DNA from: Bacteroidota bacterium
GTDB taxonomy: Bacteria; Bacteroidota; Bacteroidia; Bacteroidales; JACABE01
Reading direction: 5' to 3'
DNA: 64,000 nt
NCBI GenBank assembly: GCA_026391675.1
Contig: JAPLDQ010000005.1
Location: forward strand, 1-64,000
Shown: positions 8,134 to 16,419 of the stretch, one piece after another
How positions within the stretch are numbered: the first letter of the stretch is position 1
How the letters are laid out: every line of letters starts with the position of its first letter
The notes under the pieces: model-generated
The model's input: the letters and a program-made list of their open reading frames with translations, nothing else
Told to the model about the DNA's origin: nothing
Databases searched by the model: none
Translations under genes and position numbers: made by a program

Positions 8134-8550
8134 ATGAAAAAAACAGTTCTCGCTCAATTCTTACTTATTTTGGTATTAGTTGCTTTTAATGCAAAAACAT
8201 TTAGTCAGACCGCTCCTGCTCCTGCTCCTGCAAATAAAGCAGTGAAAATTTTAACCGATCAGGATTTTGATAAGCAAATTAAAAAAGGCATTACTCTGGT
8301 TGATTTCTGGGCAGTATGGTGTGGCCCATGCCGTCGTCAGGCTCCTGTTATTGACGAAATTGCCACTGAAGTTGGTAAAAAGTTTAAAATCGGGAAATTA
8401 GATGTTGATAATAATAAAGTTACTTCCAATACTTACGGTGTAAGAAATATACCAACTTTAATTATTTTTAAAGACGGCAAAGAAATAAAACGCCTGGTTG
8501 GTTTACAGGATAAGCAAGCCATAATGGACGAACTTAATGCAATAAAATAA
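8134..8550 (+). CDS. Exported thioredoxin
   Basis: The 138-residue protein has an N-terminal signal or anchor (about residues 5-24, ending KTFSQ), a short Ala-Pro repeat linker and a full thioredoxin domain. The active site is WCGPC, with C63 and C66. The family cis-proline is in GVRNIPTLIIF. It is probably a disulfide reductase or exchanger in the periplasm. The linker is encoded by an exact tandem hexanucleotide. A clear terminator separates it from the next gene, so it appears to be transcribed alone. Substrates cannot be inferred from the sequence. Confidence 0.93.
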   Translation: MKKTVLAQFLLILVLVAFNAKTFSQTAPAPAPANKAVKILTDQDFDKQIKKGITLVDFWAVWCGPCRRQAPVIDEIATEVGKKFKIGKLDVDNNKVTSNTYGVRNIPTLIIFKDGKEIKRLVGLQDKQAIMDELNAIK

Positions 8551-8568
8551 GTATTAGCATTTAAATTC

Positions 8569-8598
8569 AAAAAAGCATGCCCTCAAAGCATGCTTTTT
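8569..8598 (+). terminator. Terminator of the thioredoxin gene
   Basis: The arms AAAAAGCATGC and GCATGCTTTTT (8588-8598) enclose a 7-nt loop and a T-tract follows. It sits 18 nt past the stop codon. Confidence 0.85.
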
Positions 8599-8614
8599 AT
8601 TTATTCTCTTTTTT

Positions 8615-8845
8615 ATGGAAAATATTGCTAAAATTTTCAATAAACTTAAGACAATCTTCTCAGTTCAATCTGTTATCGGAGCTGTAATTGGTATGATGGG
8701 CGGCTTTATATATTATCTTAAAGTCGGTTGTGCCACCGGAGCCTGTCCCATTAAATCAAATCCATGGCTTATGCTATTATGGGGTGGCCTTATAGGCGGT
8801 TTGATTGGAGATATTTTTACAAAGAAAACGAAGACAAAAACTTAA
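8615..8845 (+). CDS. Small membrane protein, DUF6132-like
   Basis: This 76-residue protein has two predicted membrane helices (about 19-36 and 52-66) and a conserved-looking loop, VGCATGACPI, with two cysteines. It ends in a lysine-rich tail. The GCxxGxCPI loop and layout match small Bacteroidota proteins that I recall as DUF6132; their function is unknown. Two cysteines facing one side could bind a metal or form a disulfide, which would suit the exported thioredoxin upstream, but that is speculation. It ends exactly where the convergent cupin gene ends. Confidence 0.65.
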   Translation: MENIAKIFNKLKTIFSVQSVIGAVIGMMGGFIYYLKVGCATGACPIKSNPWLMLLWGGLIGGLIGDIFTKKTKTKT

Positions 8846-9157
8846 TTATTTTTTAAGTTTGATTACCAATAACTTCAGGTCTGCTTCATTTGTGTTTTCC
8901 CAACCTCTGTTAATCCCAGTTTTCATGGGAATGCAATCTCCTTTTTTAAATTGAAATTTCTCATTTTCAACCGTTAATTCACCTTCACCTTCATCAACAA
9001 AAAATACAACATCCACAGGGTTTGAGTGCGGGTCAATTTTATCTCCTTTTTTTATTGTTAAGTGAACAATATCAACGGTATCACCTGCAAATAATAGTCT
9101 TCCGTCAAATTTAGGTGCCATTAACGGGGCTGTACTTAAGTTGGTTGAATTGATCAT
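8846..9157 (-). CDS. Cupin-domain protein, second of a pair
   Basis: The protein is a single small beta-barrel of 103 residues with cupin-like sequence (DPHSNPVDVVFFVDEGEGELTVE, then GDCIPM). The canonical metal-binding histidines are only partly present: one His in the first motif and none in the second, so metal-dependent catalysis is doubtful. Its start overlaps the end of the preceding cupin gene by 4 nt (ATGA type), which shows translational coupling. It is the last gene of the transcript that begins with NO reductase. Its role in NO stress is inferred from position only. Confidence 0.8.
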   Translation of the reverse strand: MINSTNLSTAPLMAPKFDGRLLFAGDTVDIVHLTIKKGDKIDPHSNPVDVVFFVDEGEGELTVENEKFQFKKGDCIPMKTGINRGWENTNEADLKLLVIKLKK

Positions 9158-9486
9158 ATATCTTTTATCATTGTTAATACCATTTTAAATTTTTCAACTG
9201 CATATACAGCGTGTGTAATATTGGCAGGCATAATAATAGATTCACCTGCATTAACTTTAAAAGGATTTTTGTTGATTATAATTTCAGCTGTTCCTTCCAC
9301 AACCTGAACCATTGCATCAAAAGGAGCTGTATGCTCACTTAACGACTGTCCTTTATCAAAAGCAAACAAAGATACATTTCCTGTTTTCTTTTCAATTACT
9401 CTTTTACTTACTATTCCGTTTTCGGAATAATCTACTTCTTGTTTAAACTGAAACACTTTTGCTGTTTCAAATGATTTGTTTTCCAT
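9154..9486 (-). CDS. Cupin-domain protein, first of a pair
   Basis: The 110-residue single-domain cupin has motif 1 around SEHTAPFDAMVQVVEGTAEI and motif 2 around GESIIMPANITHAVYA, so one histidine is visible in each motif. Small cupins of this kind are common in Bacteroidota; several bind a transition metal, but the substrates are usually unknown. The gene lies 4 nt after ygbA and overlaps the next cupin by 4 nt. The three small genes form a tight cluster behind NO reductase, which suggests a function in nitrosative stress or low-oxygen metabolism. Confidence 0.85.
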   Translation of the reverse strand: MENKSFETAKVFQFKQEVDYSENGIVSKRVIEKKTGNVSLFAFDKGQSLSEHTAPFDAMVQVVEGTAEIIINKNPFKVNAGESIIMPANITHAVYAVEKFKMVLTMIKDI

Positions 9487-9490
9487 TGTT

Positions 9491-9799
9491 TTATTTTTTT
9501 AATTTACTGATTAGATGTCTGATTGATAAAATGGGGTGAATATATATCATTCTTGGTCCTGAAAAGCGCATGACTTCTTTTATTTTTTCTCTTTTGGCCG
9601 GACTATAACAATGTGTAATACAGTTTTTACAGGCAGGCTTGTTTTCCTTATATTTACATTTTTCTGTTCTGAGCAAAGCATAGTCAATCAATTCATTACA
9701 TTCATCACAGATTTTCCCTGTTTTATGATTTGATTTACAGTAAATCTCTATCATCGCTTTTACAGTAGCTTTCTCAATCTGTATTTTATTGCTTTGCAT
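9491..9799 (-). CDS. YgbA_NO family protein
   Basis: The 102-residue cysteine-rich protein closely resembles Escherichia coli YgbA, a member of the family named for its nitrogen-oxide-stimulated promoter. Shared features are an N-terminal MIEIYCKSNH segment, CDECNELIDYALLRTEKC, the CKNCITHCY cluster, and the PAKREKIKEVMRFSGPRM block. The spaced CxxC motifs suggest a metal or iron-sulfur site. In enterobacteria ygbA is repressed by NsrR and helps recovery from NO. Here it follows NO reductase by 89 nt with a hairpin in between, and is followed by two cupins. The family assignment is firm; the biochemical role is not known. Confidence 0.88.
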   Translation of the reverse strand: MQSNKIQIEKATVKAMIEIYCKSNHKTGKICDECNELIDYALLRTEKCKYKENKPACKNCITHCYSPAKREKIKEVMRFSGPRMIYIHPILSIRHLISKLKK

Positions 9800-9814
9800 T
9801 AGTATAATTATTTA

Positions 9815-9867
9815 AATGAAACAACAGGATTTTAATAATGTTCTGAAAATTTTCCTGTTGTTTCATT
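9815..9867 (-). terminator. Long hairpin between norZ and ygbA
   Basis: The 15-bp perfect arms, 9815-9829 and 9853-9867, enclose a 23-nt loop. On the minus strand it follows the norZ stop by about 20 nt, with only a weak U-rich stretch after it. It may act as a partial terminator or as a stabilising 3' end for the norZ message, which would lower expression of the genes downstream. Confidence 0.65.
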
Positions 9868-9888
9868 AAATTTGTTTTTCTTTTTAAC

Positions 9889-12132
9889 TTATTTTTTAAT
9901 AGACCAACCGGCTTTTAATCCGATAACAAAATATACCAGACCAAGGCTGCCGAATGCAAAAATTGTATCTCCAAATACCCTCATCCATCTGAAAGTTGAC
10001 ATTGCGGGACTTTGCATAAATTCCATTGAACGTGCATACCAGATACCATGATCTACAGAAGCAATGGTTTGTAAAATCCCAACAGGAAGCAAACTTAATA
10101 AGAGCATCAGCATCATACCAATCTGAAAACACCAGAATGAGAATTTCAGTACCTTTTCGTTCCATTCCTGTGTAACGGTCATTCCTCTTAAAGAGAACAA
10201 CATCAGACCTATACCGAGCATACCATATACGCCAAACAATGCTGCATGACCATGTAATGGTGTTGTATTAAGACCTTGCATATAATACAATGCAATAGGA
10301 GGGTTAATCAGGAATCCGAAAATACCTGCACCTACCAGATTCCAGAATGCAACTGCTATGAATGAATATATGGCCCATTTATACTTTTTAATCCAGACTG
10401 TTGTTTTTGTAAGCTGATAATTATGCCAGGCTTCGAAACCCATCAACACAAGCGGCACAACTTCCAGTGCGCTGAATGATGCTCCAAGGGCTATAATTGA
10501 CATGGGTGCTCCGGCAAAATATAAGTGATGGAAAGTACCGATAATTCCGCCTAATAAATAGATGATAGTTGCAAACAATGAACCCAGTGTTGCTCTTTTA
10601 ATGTTTAATAAACCAAGTTTTACAAGAACAAATGCAATAACTGTAGTAGCAAATACTTCAAAGAAACCTTCAACCCATAAATGAACTACCCACCATCTCC
10701 AGTATTCTGCAACTGAAAGATGCGCCTGACGGCCGTACATTAAGCCTGCACCATAAAAAGCTGCAATGGCAATGGATGAAATGGTAAATAATATCAATAA
10801 CTGACGGCTTTCCGATTTTATTTTTAATGCAGGTAACAAAGCACGTATCATTAAAAACAACCAGATCAGCAATCCGCCGAACAGTAGAAATTGCCAGAAT
10901 CTGCCTAAGTCAACATATTCATAACCCTGATGACCAAAATAAAAATTCTGAATTAAGCCTAATTTTTGCATTACACCTAACCATTCACCGGCCATAGAGC
11001 CCAGAACAACAATTAATAATGCACCAAATAAAAGATTAACACCGAATTTCTGATATTTTGGTTCATAACCTGAAACAGCCGGTGCAATAAATAATCCTGT
11101 AGCCAGCCATGCGGTTGCTATCCAGAATATAGCCAATTGCACATGCCATGTTCTTGAGATAGTATATGGTAATATTGAATCCAGTTTTAAACCGTAAAAT
11201 CCATTGCCTTCAACACCAAAATGTGCCGTTATAATTCCAACAATAACCTGTAATAATATTAATCCGCTAACTATCCAGAAATATTTAAGCGTTGCTTTCA
11301 TTGAAGGAGTTGCTTTCAGATTAATCAATGGATCTTTTTCAGGATATTCCTCTACATCGGTATTTTGATCTTTGGTTTTTGCATAATAAAGACCTAATAG
11401 TCCAACACCCAATAATAACATAACAATACTGAACAATGACCAGAACAAGTGTTTTCCTGTTGCATGATTTCCAATCAAATCATCGCCGGGCCAGTTGCTT
11501 GTATAGGTAATTTCCTTGCCTGGACGTTCTGTAACGCAAGCCCATGCTGCCCAAAAGAAGAATGCATTCATCTTGTGCATACTGGCTTCATTTTTTATTG
11601 TATTTTCGGGTAACGCATAAGCAAGTCTGGTTTTTTCCAGTTCCTTGCCGTTTGTGAATAAATCCCTGTAATATTGCATATTTGCCTTAATAGCTTCAGC
11701 TCTCAGATTTGAAACTTTCAGGCATTGAGTTGCTTCATCATAAGTGTTCTTACGAATATCCTTTTGCAGGACTGATTTAAGGTAAGCCTGTTTTTCAGGA
11801 CTTTCCTTTTCATAGGTTGTTGAGTCGTATCTGTAAGCTAATTTGTCAAGCATAAATAATGCTTCACGGTGCAGCCAGTCAGCTGACCAGTCAGGTGCAA
11901 CATAAGCACCATGCCCCCATACAGTTCCCATTTCCTGTCCACCTATTGATTGCCAAACACTCTGGCCATCCTTAATTTCAATTGATGAGAATAGTTGTTC
12001 TCCACTTTCTGAAATAACTTTTTCCGGAATTGGTGGTTTCTGAACATAGATTTCATATCCAAAATACAGCAAAACCGAAAAAGAAAATACCATAACGCTA
12101 ATAAATGCAATCCATAATTTTTTTGTTTTCAT
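9889..12132 (-). CDS. norZ: Quinol-dependent nitric oxide reductase (qNOR)
   Basis: qNOR reduces two NO to N2O using quinol at the cytoplasmic membrane. The 747-residue single-chain form has an N-terminal periplasmic domain without a CxxCH haem motif (about 30-220). A NorB-like haem-copper-oxidase core of about a dozen helices follows. Candidate haem and iron ligands are visible in RTWHVQLAIFW, EYWRWWVVHLWVEGFFE, GTFHHLYFAGAP and HGHAALFGVYG. The fused N-terminal domain and missing haem c distinguish it from cytochrome-c-linked NorCB. It leads a transcript with ygbA and two cupins, and its promoter shares a near-identical block with that of the Rrf2 gene, so it is probably NO-induced. Confidence 0.96.
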   Translation of the reverse strand: MKTKKLWIAFISVMVFSFSVLLYFGYEIYVQKPPIPEKVISESGEQLFSSIEIKDGQSVWQSIGGQEMGTVWGHGAYVAPDWSADWLHREALFMLDKLAYRYDSTTYEKESPEKQAYLKSVLQKDIRKNTYDEATQCLKVSNLRAEAIKANMQYYRDLFTNGKELEKTRLAYALPENTIKNEASMHKMNAFFFWAAWACVTERPGKEITYTSNWPGDDLIGNHATGKHLFWSLFSIVMLLLGVGLLGLYYAKTKDQNTDVEEYPEKDPLINLKATPSMKATLKYFWIVSGLILLQVIVGIITAHFGVEGNGFYGLKLDSILPYTISRTWHVQLAIFWIATAWLATGLFIAPAVSGYEPKYQKFGVNLLFGALLIVVLGSMAGEWLGVMQKLGLIQNFYFGHQGYEYVDLGRFWQFLLFGGLLIWLFLMIRALLPALKIKSESRQLLILFTISSIAIAAFYGAGLMYGRQAHLSVAEYWRWWVVHLWVEGFFEVFATTVIAFVLVKLGLLNIKRATLGSLFATIIYLLGGIIGTFHHLYFAGAPMSIIALGASFSALEVVPLVLMGFEAWHNYQLTKTTVWIKKYKWAIYSFIAVAFWNLVGAGIFGFLINPPIALYYMQGLNTTPLHGHAALFGVYGMLGIGLMLFSLRGMTVTQEWNEKVLKFSFWCFQIGMMLMLLLSLLPVGILQTIASVDHGIWYARSMEFMQSPAMSTFRWMRVFGDTIFAFGSLGLVYFVIGLKAGWSIKK

Positions 12133-12167
12133 TTTTTTATTGATTTAATTAATAATTATTTTATAAG

Positions 12168-12194
12168 TTAAATGTAAAAAGGTACGACAATACC
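12168..12194 (-). promoter_or_regulatory. Candidate NO-responsive promoter/operator of norZ
   Basis: The plus strand reads TTAAATGTAA, three A, then GGTACGACAATACC (12181-12194), a dyad GGTA..TACC with some imperfection. On the minus strand a near -7 box (TACATTTA) lies about 36 nt before the norZ ATG and the dyad falls in its spacer. The block recurs upstream of the Rrf2 gene at 13550-13576. Confidence 0.55.
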
Positions 12195-12210
12195 AAAATA
12201 TATATTTAAA

Positions 12211-12244
12211 AAAATGTAATTCAAAAATCATTAAATTACATTTT
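12211..12244 (-). terminator. Terminator of the Rrf2-ferredoxin operon
   Basis: The arms AAAATGTAATT (12211-12221) and AATTACATTTT (12234-12244) enclose a 12-nt loop and are followed on the minus strand by further U. It lies 20 nt past the ferredoxin-type gene. An operator role is an alternative because part of the arm resembles the shared promoter block. Confidence 0.6.
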
Positions 12245-12263
12245 GTTTATGATTAACAGCTGA

Positions 12264-13127
12264 TTAAACCCAGTCTTCCTGTATTGTTTCTCCCTGTAAG
12301 CCAATAATTGTTAGTTTTAATGGAATTTTTCTTGTAGCATTAGCTGATGCTTTTTTAGCAATTTGCAATAAACCACCGCAACATGGAACTTCCATGATGA
12401 CTACATGCAAGGTGTTGATTTTTGCCAGATCAATCATAGCAGTTAATTTTTCAACGTAAATTTCCATGTTAGAATCTAATTTAGGACAAGCTATGGCAAT
12501 GCTTTTACCTTTCATAAACTTATTATGAAAATCACCTACTGCAAAAGCGGCACAATCTGCTGCCATTAATACATCAGCACCTATAAAATAGGATGCCTGA
12601 GGATTTACTAAATGTAATTGAACCGGCCACTGTGCTAATTCTGAAGGAGCTGAAAAATCTCCGTTTGATGTTTCTTCTGTTTTAACTGCTCTGAAATCTT
12701 TTTCTGATGATCCCGGACATCCGCAAAAACTTCCGTGTGCTGATTCTTCGTGTTTTTCTGTTGTTGTCATGTTGTTTAAATTTATATTAATATTATTTTT
12801 ATTTAAATATGCTATTGCCTGAGCTACAAATTCATCTTGTTTATGGTCTTTTAAATGCATTAAATGCGCCTTTATAGTTGCTTCTCCTTTTTCAACCATG
12901 CGTGCAATGGTTTTAATTTCGTCATAAGCTTCAGCTTCTCTTTCTTCCAATTCAATAGCTCCTTCAGGACAATCTCCTATACATGCGCCTAAACCGTCGC
13001 AATACAATTCACTGATCATTCTGGCTTTGCCATCTATTAACTGCAATGCACCTTCGTGGCATCCTTTTACACATAAACCACAGCCATTGCACAACTCTTC
13101 ATCAATTTTAATTATTGTTCTTTTCAT
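12264..13127 (-). CDS. 4Fe-4S binding protein of the NO-response locus
   Basis: The 287-residue protein begins with a bacterial ferredoxin-like domain. Cluster 1 ligands are C13, C16, C19 and C23. Cluster 2 is unusual, with C43, C49 and C53 in CDGLGACIGDC. A helical linker and a third cysteine-rich stretch, CGCPGSSEKDF, follow. The C-terminal half holds ALV-rich segments with CPKLDSN and VPCCGGLLQ, typical of proteins I recall beside hybrid-cluster protein (hcp) genes. No hcp is present here. It lies 18 nt behind the Rrf2 regulator and is probably co-transcribed. A role in electron transfer or NO sensing and repair is inferred. Confidence 0.85.
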   Translation of the reverse strand: MKRTIIKIDEELCNGCGLCVKGCHEGALQLIDGKARMISELYCDGLGACIGDCPEGAIELEEREAEAYDEIKTIARMVEKGEATIKAHLMHLKDHKQDEFVAQAIAYLNKNNININLNNMTTTEKHEESAHGSFCGCPGSSEKDFRAVKTEETSNGDFSAPSELAQWPVQLHLVNPQASYFIGADVLMAADCAAFAVGDFHNKFMKGKSIAIACPKLDSNMEIYVEKLTAMIDLAKINTLHVVIMEVPCCGGLLQIAKKASANATRKIPLKLTIIGLQGETIQEDWV

Positions 13128-13145
13128 TAGTATGATAATTTTGTT

Positions 13146-13544
13146 TTATATTAAATCTGATATTCTTGTCGATTTTAAATATGCTTTTAACTCGTTTGAC
13201 AGTTTGCTCGCCAAGCCTCCAAAAATACAGTCTTTAAACGGGCATACAGCACAGTTTCCCATACAGCTTAAATCTTCAATACTTCCATCTATTAATTCAT
13301 AAATTTCAAGCAGGTAAATTTCTTTAGGATTTCTTCCTAACATAAATCCTCCTTTTGGCCCCCTGTCTGATACCAATAAACCAAACTTTGTTAGTTGATG
13401 CATCACCTTTGCAAGATGATTTTTAGAAAAATTTGATACTTTTGCCAAGTCAGATGCATTTAATTTCTCTTTCGATTTTGCAACGGTAATCATACTCTGT
13501 ATGGCTATTGATGCTGCTTCTGATATATTTACTATTCTACTCAA
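13146..13544 (-). CDS. Rrf2 family transcriptional regulator (NsrR/IscR-like)
   Basis: This 132-residue DNA-binding protein has the Rrf2 winged helix: N-terminal VNISEAASIAIQSM, recognition region LAKVSNFSKNHLAKVMHQL, and wing RGPKGGFMLGR. It also carries four cysteines in a tight group (C94, C98, C101, C106) able to ligate an iron-sulfur cluster. Such clusters sense NO in NsrR. The start is TTG at 13544, which agrees with typical family N termini. The neighbouring genes, NO reductase and YgbA_NO, make NO the likely signal. A promoter block matching that of norZ directly precedes this gene, consistent with autoregulation. The operator assignment is inference. Confidence 0.92.
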   Translation of the reverse strand: MSRIVNISEAASIAIQSMITVAKSKEKLNASDLAKVSNFSKNHLAKVMHQLTKFGLLVSDRGPKGGFMLGRNPKEIYLLEIYELIDGSIEDLSCMGNCAVCPFKDCIFGGLASKLSNELKAYLKSTRISDLI

Positions 13545-13549
13545 AATAT

Positions 13550-13576
13550 TTAAATGTAATTAGGTATTTGAATACG
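13550..13576 (-). promoter_or_regulatory. Candidate operator/promoter of the Rrf2 gene
   Basis: The plus strand reads TTAAATGTAA, TTA, then GGTATTTGAATACG, whose core GTATT-TG-AATAC is a perfect small dyad. It aligns without gaps to 12168-12194 upstream of norZ. The near -7 box TACATTTA lies only 6 nt before the TTG start, so the mRNA would be nearly leaderless if this is the promoter. Confidence 0.55.
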
Positions 13577-13751
13577 CAAATATATATATAAAATGATATT
13601 GAATCCAAATTTTTTTTCAATTATTTTGTTAAAAAATAAAAAATAGTTTGTAAATATCAGCAGTACAGCACTATAAAAGTGTAAATATTTATTGTAAAAT
13701 AATATAAACCTGATTTTCAAATAATTTTTTATAAAAAAGTTTATTTATAGT

Positions 13752-13759
13752 TATTTTTG
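13752..13759 (+). promoter_or_regulatory. Bacteroidota -7 box for the beta-helix gene
   Basis: TATTTTTG is an exact TAnnTTTG match 43 nt before the ATG at 13803. The rest of the 258-bp divergent gap is A/T-rich with no other feature that I can support. Confidence 0.55.
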
Positions 13760-13802
13760 TTCATTAATTATATAAGGTGTCATTTTGTAATAAAATCGGG
13801 TA

Positions 13803-15596
13803 ATGAAAAAACAATTACTTTTTGTAGTCATCTTTTTTAATGTTTTTTCTGTTGTATTTTCACAAAATATTTCACCATCAAGGATAACAGATTGGAGCTC
13901 TCCGGGTTGCATGGGTGATTTTAACTATCTAAAATCAGTTAAACTTACAGATTTTGGTGCTGATATAAGTGGTAATACCCCTTCGGACACAGCCTTTCAG
14001 TTGGCAATCTCAGCACTTAACGGGGCAGGTGAAATTTATGTTCCCAAAGGAATTTACTTATTTAATAAGCCAATTTATATACATGATTCAATTATAATCA
14101 GGGGTGAAATGGATTCACTGGATAAATCACCGGCTGCTGGTTTTTTATTATCACCAAATGAAAATCATGGTATAATTATCGCCGGTAGCCAGTCGTTACC
14201 CATTGAAACATTAACCTATGCATTAATGCAGGGACAACAAAAAATTACAGTTACAAATGCATTATCATATAGTGTCGGGGATTTTATAAAACTTAAAGCC
14301 AATGATGATGGTGATTTAATAACAAGTTCATGGGCATTAAACTCAACAGGTCAGATATTTCAGATTACACAGATTACTGCTAATGATTTGATTTTAAATA
14401 AACCCATCAGGCGTAATTATTCAGGAATGAATTTACCTGATATAGTTAAAATTATACCGGTTAAACAGGTTCATATTAAATGTATTAAATTACAAAGAAT
14501 GAATGAAACTGTGGCTCAGTCTGCAAATATTTATTTTGATTATGCTGCAGATTGCAGTGTATCGGGAATAGAAAGTAATTATTGCAATTATGCGCATGTT
14601 TTAATTGAAAACTCAATCAGAATTAGTGTTGAAAATAGTTATTTCCAAAACGGAATAACCTATGGTGATGGTGGCAAAGCTTATGGTACATTATTGCAGT
14701 TTACCACAGGAGATTGCTTTGTTCATCAAAATATTTTTAAGCATTTGCGCCATTCAATGGTTTTGCAGGCCGGAGCTAATGGAAATGTTTTTGCCTATAA
14801 TTATTCTACAGATCCATATTGGACAGATGTTGCCTTACCATCAAATTCAGCCGGAGATATTACATTACATGGGAATTATATTTATATGAATTTATTTGAA
14901 GGGAATGTAATTCAAAACATTGTAATTGACAATAGTCATGGTTATAATGGTCCTTTTAATACTTTTTTCAGGAACAGAGCTGAACTTTGGGGGATTTTAA
15001 TGAACTCAGGCTCAGCCAATCAAACTAATTTTATATGCAATCAGATAACAAATAATTCATTGTATCCAATTGCTTTTTATTCATTGACGGGCAATGATAA
15101 TTTTGAATATGCAAATGTGGTAAAAGGCAGAATTACACCTTACCAAACTTACGAACCAGCTATGTATTCCATGTTTGCGTATAATTTTGCATCGTATTAT
15201 TCCATTGTTGGTGTCATTCCTCCTATCAGAACAAGCAATTGGAAAACAAATGACCCATTAACCGAATCAAGTTACCGTTATAAAATTTCTGATAAAAAAG
15301 CCATTTGTTCCGAAATTATTTATGATGCATCATTAGTTTTACAACCGGATGAAAAATTTGAGATTTTTCCCAATCCTATTGCAGATGAGTTTATTTTAAA
15401 AAATAAATCAGACCGGGTATATCTTACAATAAAAATATACAATATGCTGGGAAAATTAGTTTATACCAGAGATATACACGATAAATTTAATACTTTCAAT
15501 ATTAAAGAACTTAATTCCGGCATGTATTTTTTAAGAATTGATGGTCTTGAAAAAATTGTTCTGAAAATAATAAAAATTAATCCTGGCTTATTATAA
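13803..15596 (+). CDS. T9SS-exported right-handed beta-helix protein (pectate-lyase-like)
   Basis: The 597-residue protein has a signal peptide (about 1-20, ending VFSQ). It then has the start of a pectate-lyase superfamily beta-helix: VKLTDFGADISGNTPSD, an AL-rich helix, then GAGEIYVPKGIYLFNKPI. A long series of Asn-rich coils (about 200-430) follows. The last 80 residues carry a type A T9SS sorting domain (FEIFPNPIADEF, YNMLGKLVYT, LNSGMYFLRIDG). It is probably a surface or secreted polysaccharide-active enzyme, or a polysaccharide-binding protein. Catalytic residues cannot be assigned by eye, so substrate and activity remain open. The next gene begins 12 nt later. Confidence 0.85.
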   Translation: MKKQLLFVVIFFNVFSVVFSQNISPSRITDWSSPGCMGDFNYLKSVKLTDFGADISGNTPSDTAFQLAISALNGAGEIYVPKGIYLFNKPIYIHDSIIIRGEMDSLDKSPAAGFLLSPNENHGIIIAGSQSLPIETLTYALMQGQQKITVTNALSYSVGDFIKLKANDDGDLITSSWALNSTGQIFQITQITANDLILNKPIRRNYSGMNLPDIVKIIPVKQVHIKCIKLQRMNETVAQSANIYFDYAADCSVSGIESNYCNYAHVLIENSIRISVENSYFQNGITYGDGGKAYGTLLQFTTGDCFVHQNIFKHLRHSMVLQAGANGNVFAYNYSTDPYWTDVALPSNSAGDITLHGNYIYMNLFEGNVIQNIVIDNSHGYNGPFNTFFRNRAELWGILMNSGSANQTNFICNQITNNSLYPIAFYSLTGNDNFEYANVVKGRITPYQTYEPAMYSMFAYNFASYYSIVGVIPPIRTSNWKTNDPLTESSYRYKISDKKAICSEIIYDASLVLQPDEKFEIFPNPIADEFILKNKSDRVYLTIKIYNMLGKLVYTRDIHDKFNTFNIKELNSGMYFLRIDGLEKIVLKIIKINPGLL

Positions 15597-15608
15597 AATC
15601 AAAGATTT

Positions 15609-16208
15609 ATGACTAAAATAAACTGGAAACCCGGAACTATGGTATATCCCCTTCCTGCTATTATGGTAAGTTGTGGCGCAACTGAAGAAGAATATAATAT
15701 TATAACCATAGCCTGGACAGGAACGATATGTTCAAATCCACCGATGTGTTATATATCAGTTCAACCGCGCAGGCATTCTTATGAAATATTGAAAAAGAAC
15801 ATGGAATTTGTAATCAATCTCACCACAAAAAAACTTGCTTTTGCAACAGACTGGTGTGGTGTTAAATCAGGAAAGGATTTTAATAAATTCAGAGAAATGA
15901 AATTAACGCCTGCTAAAGCCCAGGTTGTAAAAGCCCCATTAATTGCAGAATCTCCTGTAAATATCGAATGTGTGGTAAAAGAAATAAAATCTTTAGGTTC
16001 TCATGATATGTTTATTGCTGAAGTAGTTGCAATAAATGTAGATGATCAGTATTTAGATCCAAAAACTCAGGCTTTTGATATGACAAAAGTTGGACTTATT
16101 TGTTATTCTCATGGCAAGTATTTTAACGTAGGAGATTTTTTAGGAGGATTTGGTTTTTCAGTTATGAAACCTAAAACAAAAAAGAAAAAGTTAAAGGAAA
16201 ATATATAA
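15609..16208 (+). CDS. Flavin reductase-like (FMN split-barrel) protein
   Basis: The 199-residue protein fits the flavin-reductase/flavoredoxin family: an N-terminal strand with PLPAIMVSCGA, then ITIAWTGTICSNPPMCYISVQPRRHSYE that forms the FMN site, and NFVINLTTK-like and GVKSGKDFNKF segments further on. Proteins of this type bind FMN and transfer electrons, and some reduce flavin with NAD(P)H. A basic tail (KPKTKKKKLKENI) follows the fold. There is no signal peptide, so it is cytoplasmic even though both neighbours are exported. It starts 12 nt after the beta-helix gene and may be co-transcribed, but no functional link is apparent. Confidence 0.9.
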   Translation: MTKINWKPGTMVYPLPAIMVSCGATEEEYNIITIAWTGTICSNPPMCYISVQPRRHSYEILKKNMEFVINLTTKKLAFATDWCGVKSGKDFNKFREMKLTPAKAQVVKAPLIAESPVNIECVVKEIKSLGSHDMFIAEVVAINVDDQYLDPKTQAFDMTKVGLICYSHGKYFNVGDFLGGFGFSVMKPKTKKKKLKENI

Positions 16209-16419
16209 AAATTCTTAAAATCCTTATGATTTCTGAATTTTAATATTAATAAATCAAAATATATTCAAATAAATACATAATTTTACGGGGAATTTAGTGA
16301 TTGATATTCAGCGTAAAGCGGCTTAAACAGAAATCATTAAATTTTATTAAAAATAAGCAAAATCTTATAACTTTATATGCTTATATATTATTAGTATTGC
16401 AAGTTCAAAAACTTTAATC

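Noticed and set aside
8615-8845. Possible toxin-antitoxin or small phage membrane protein
   Set aside because: The GCxxGxCPI loop and two helices match a conserved Bacteroidota small-protein family better, and there is no partner gene.
12211-12244. Inverted repeat considered as a second Rrf2 operator
   Set aside because: It lies just after the ferredoxin gene stop and is followed by U on that strand, so a terminator explains it better. The operator reading is kept only as an alternative.
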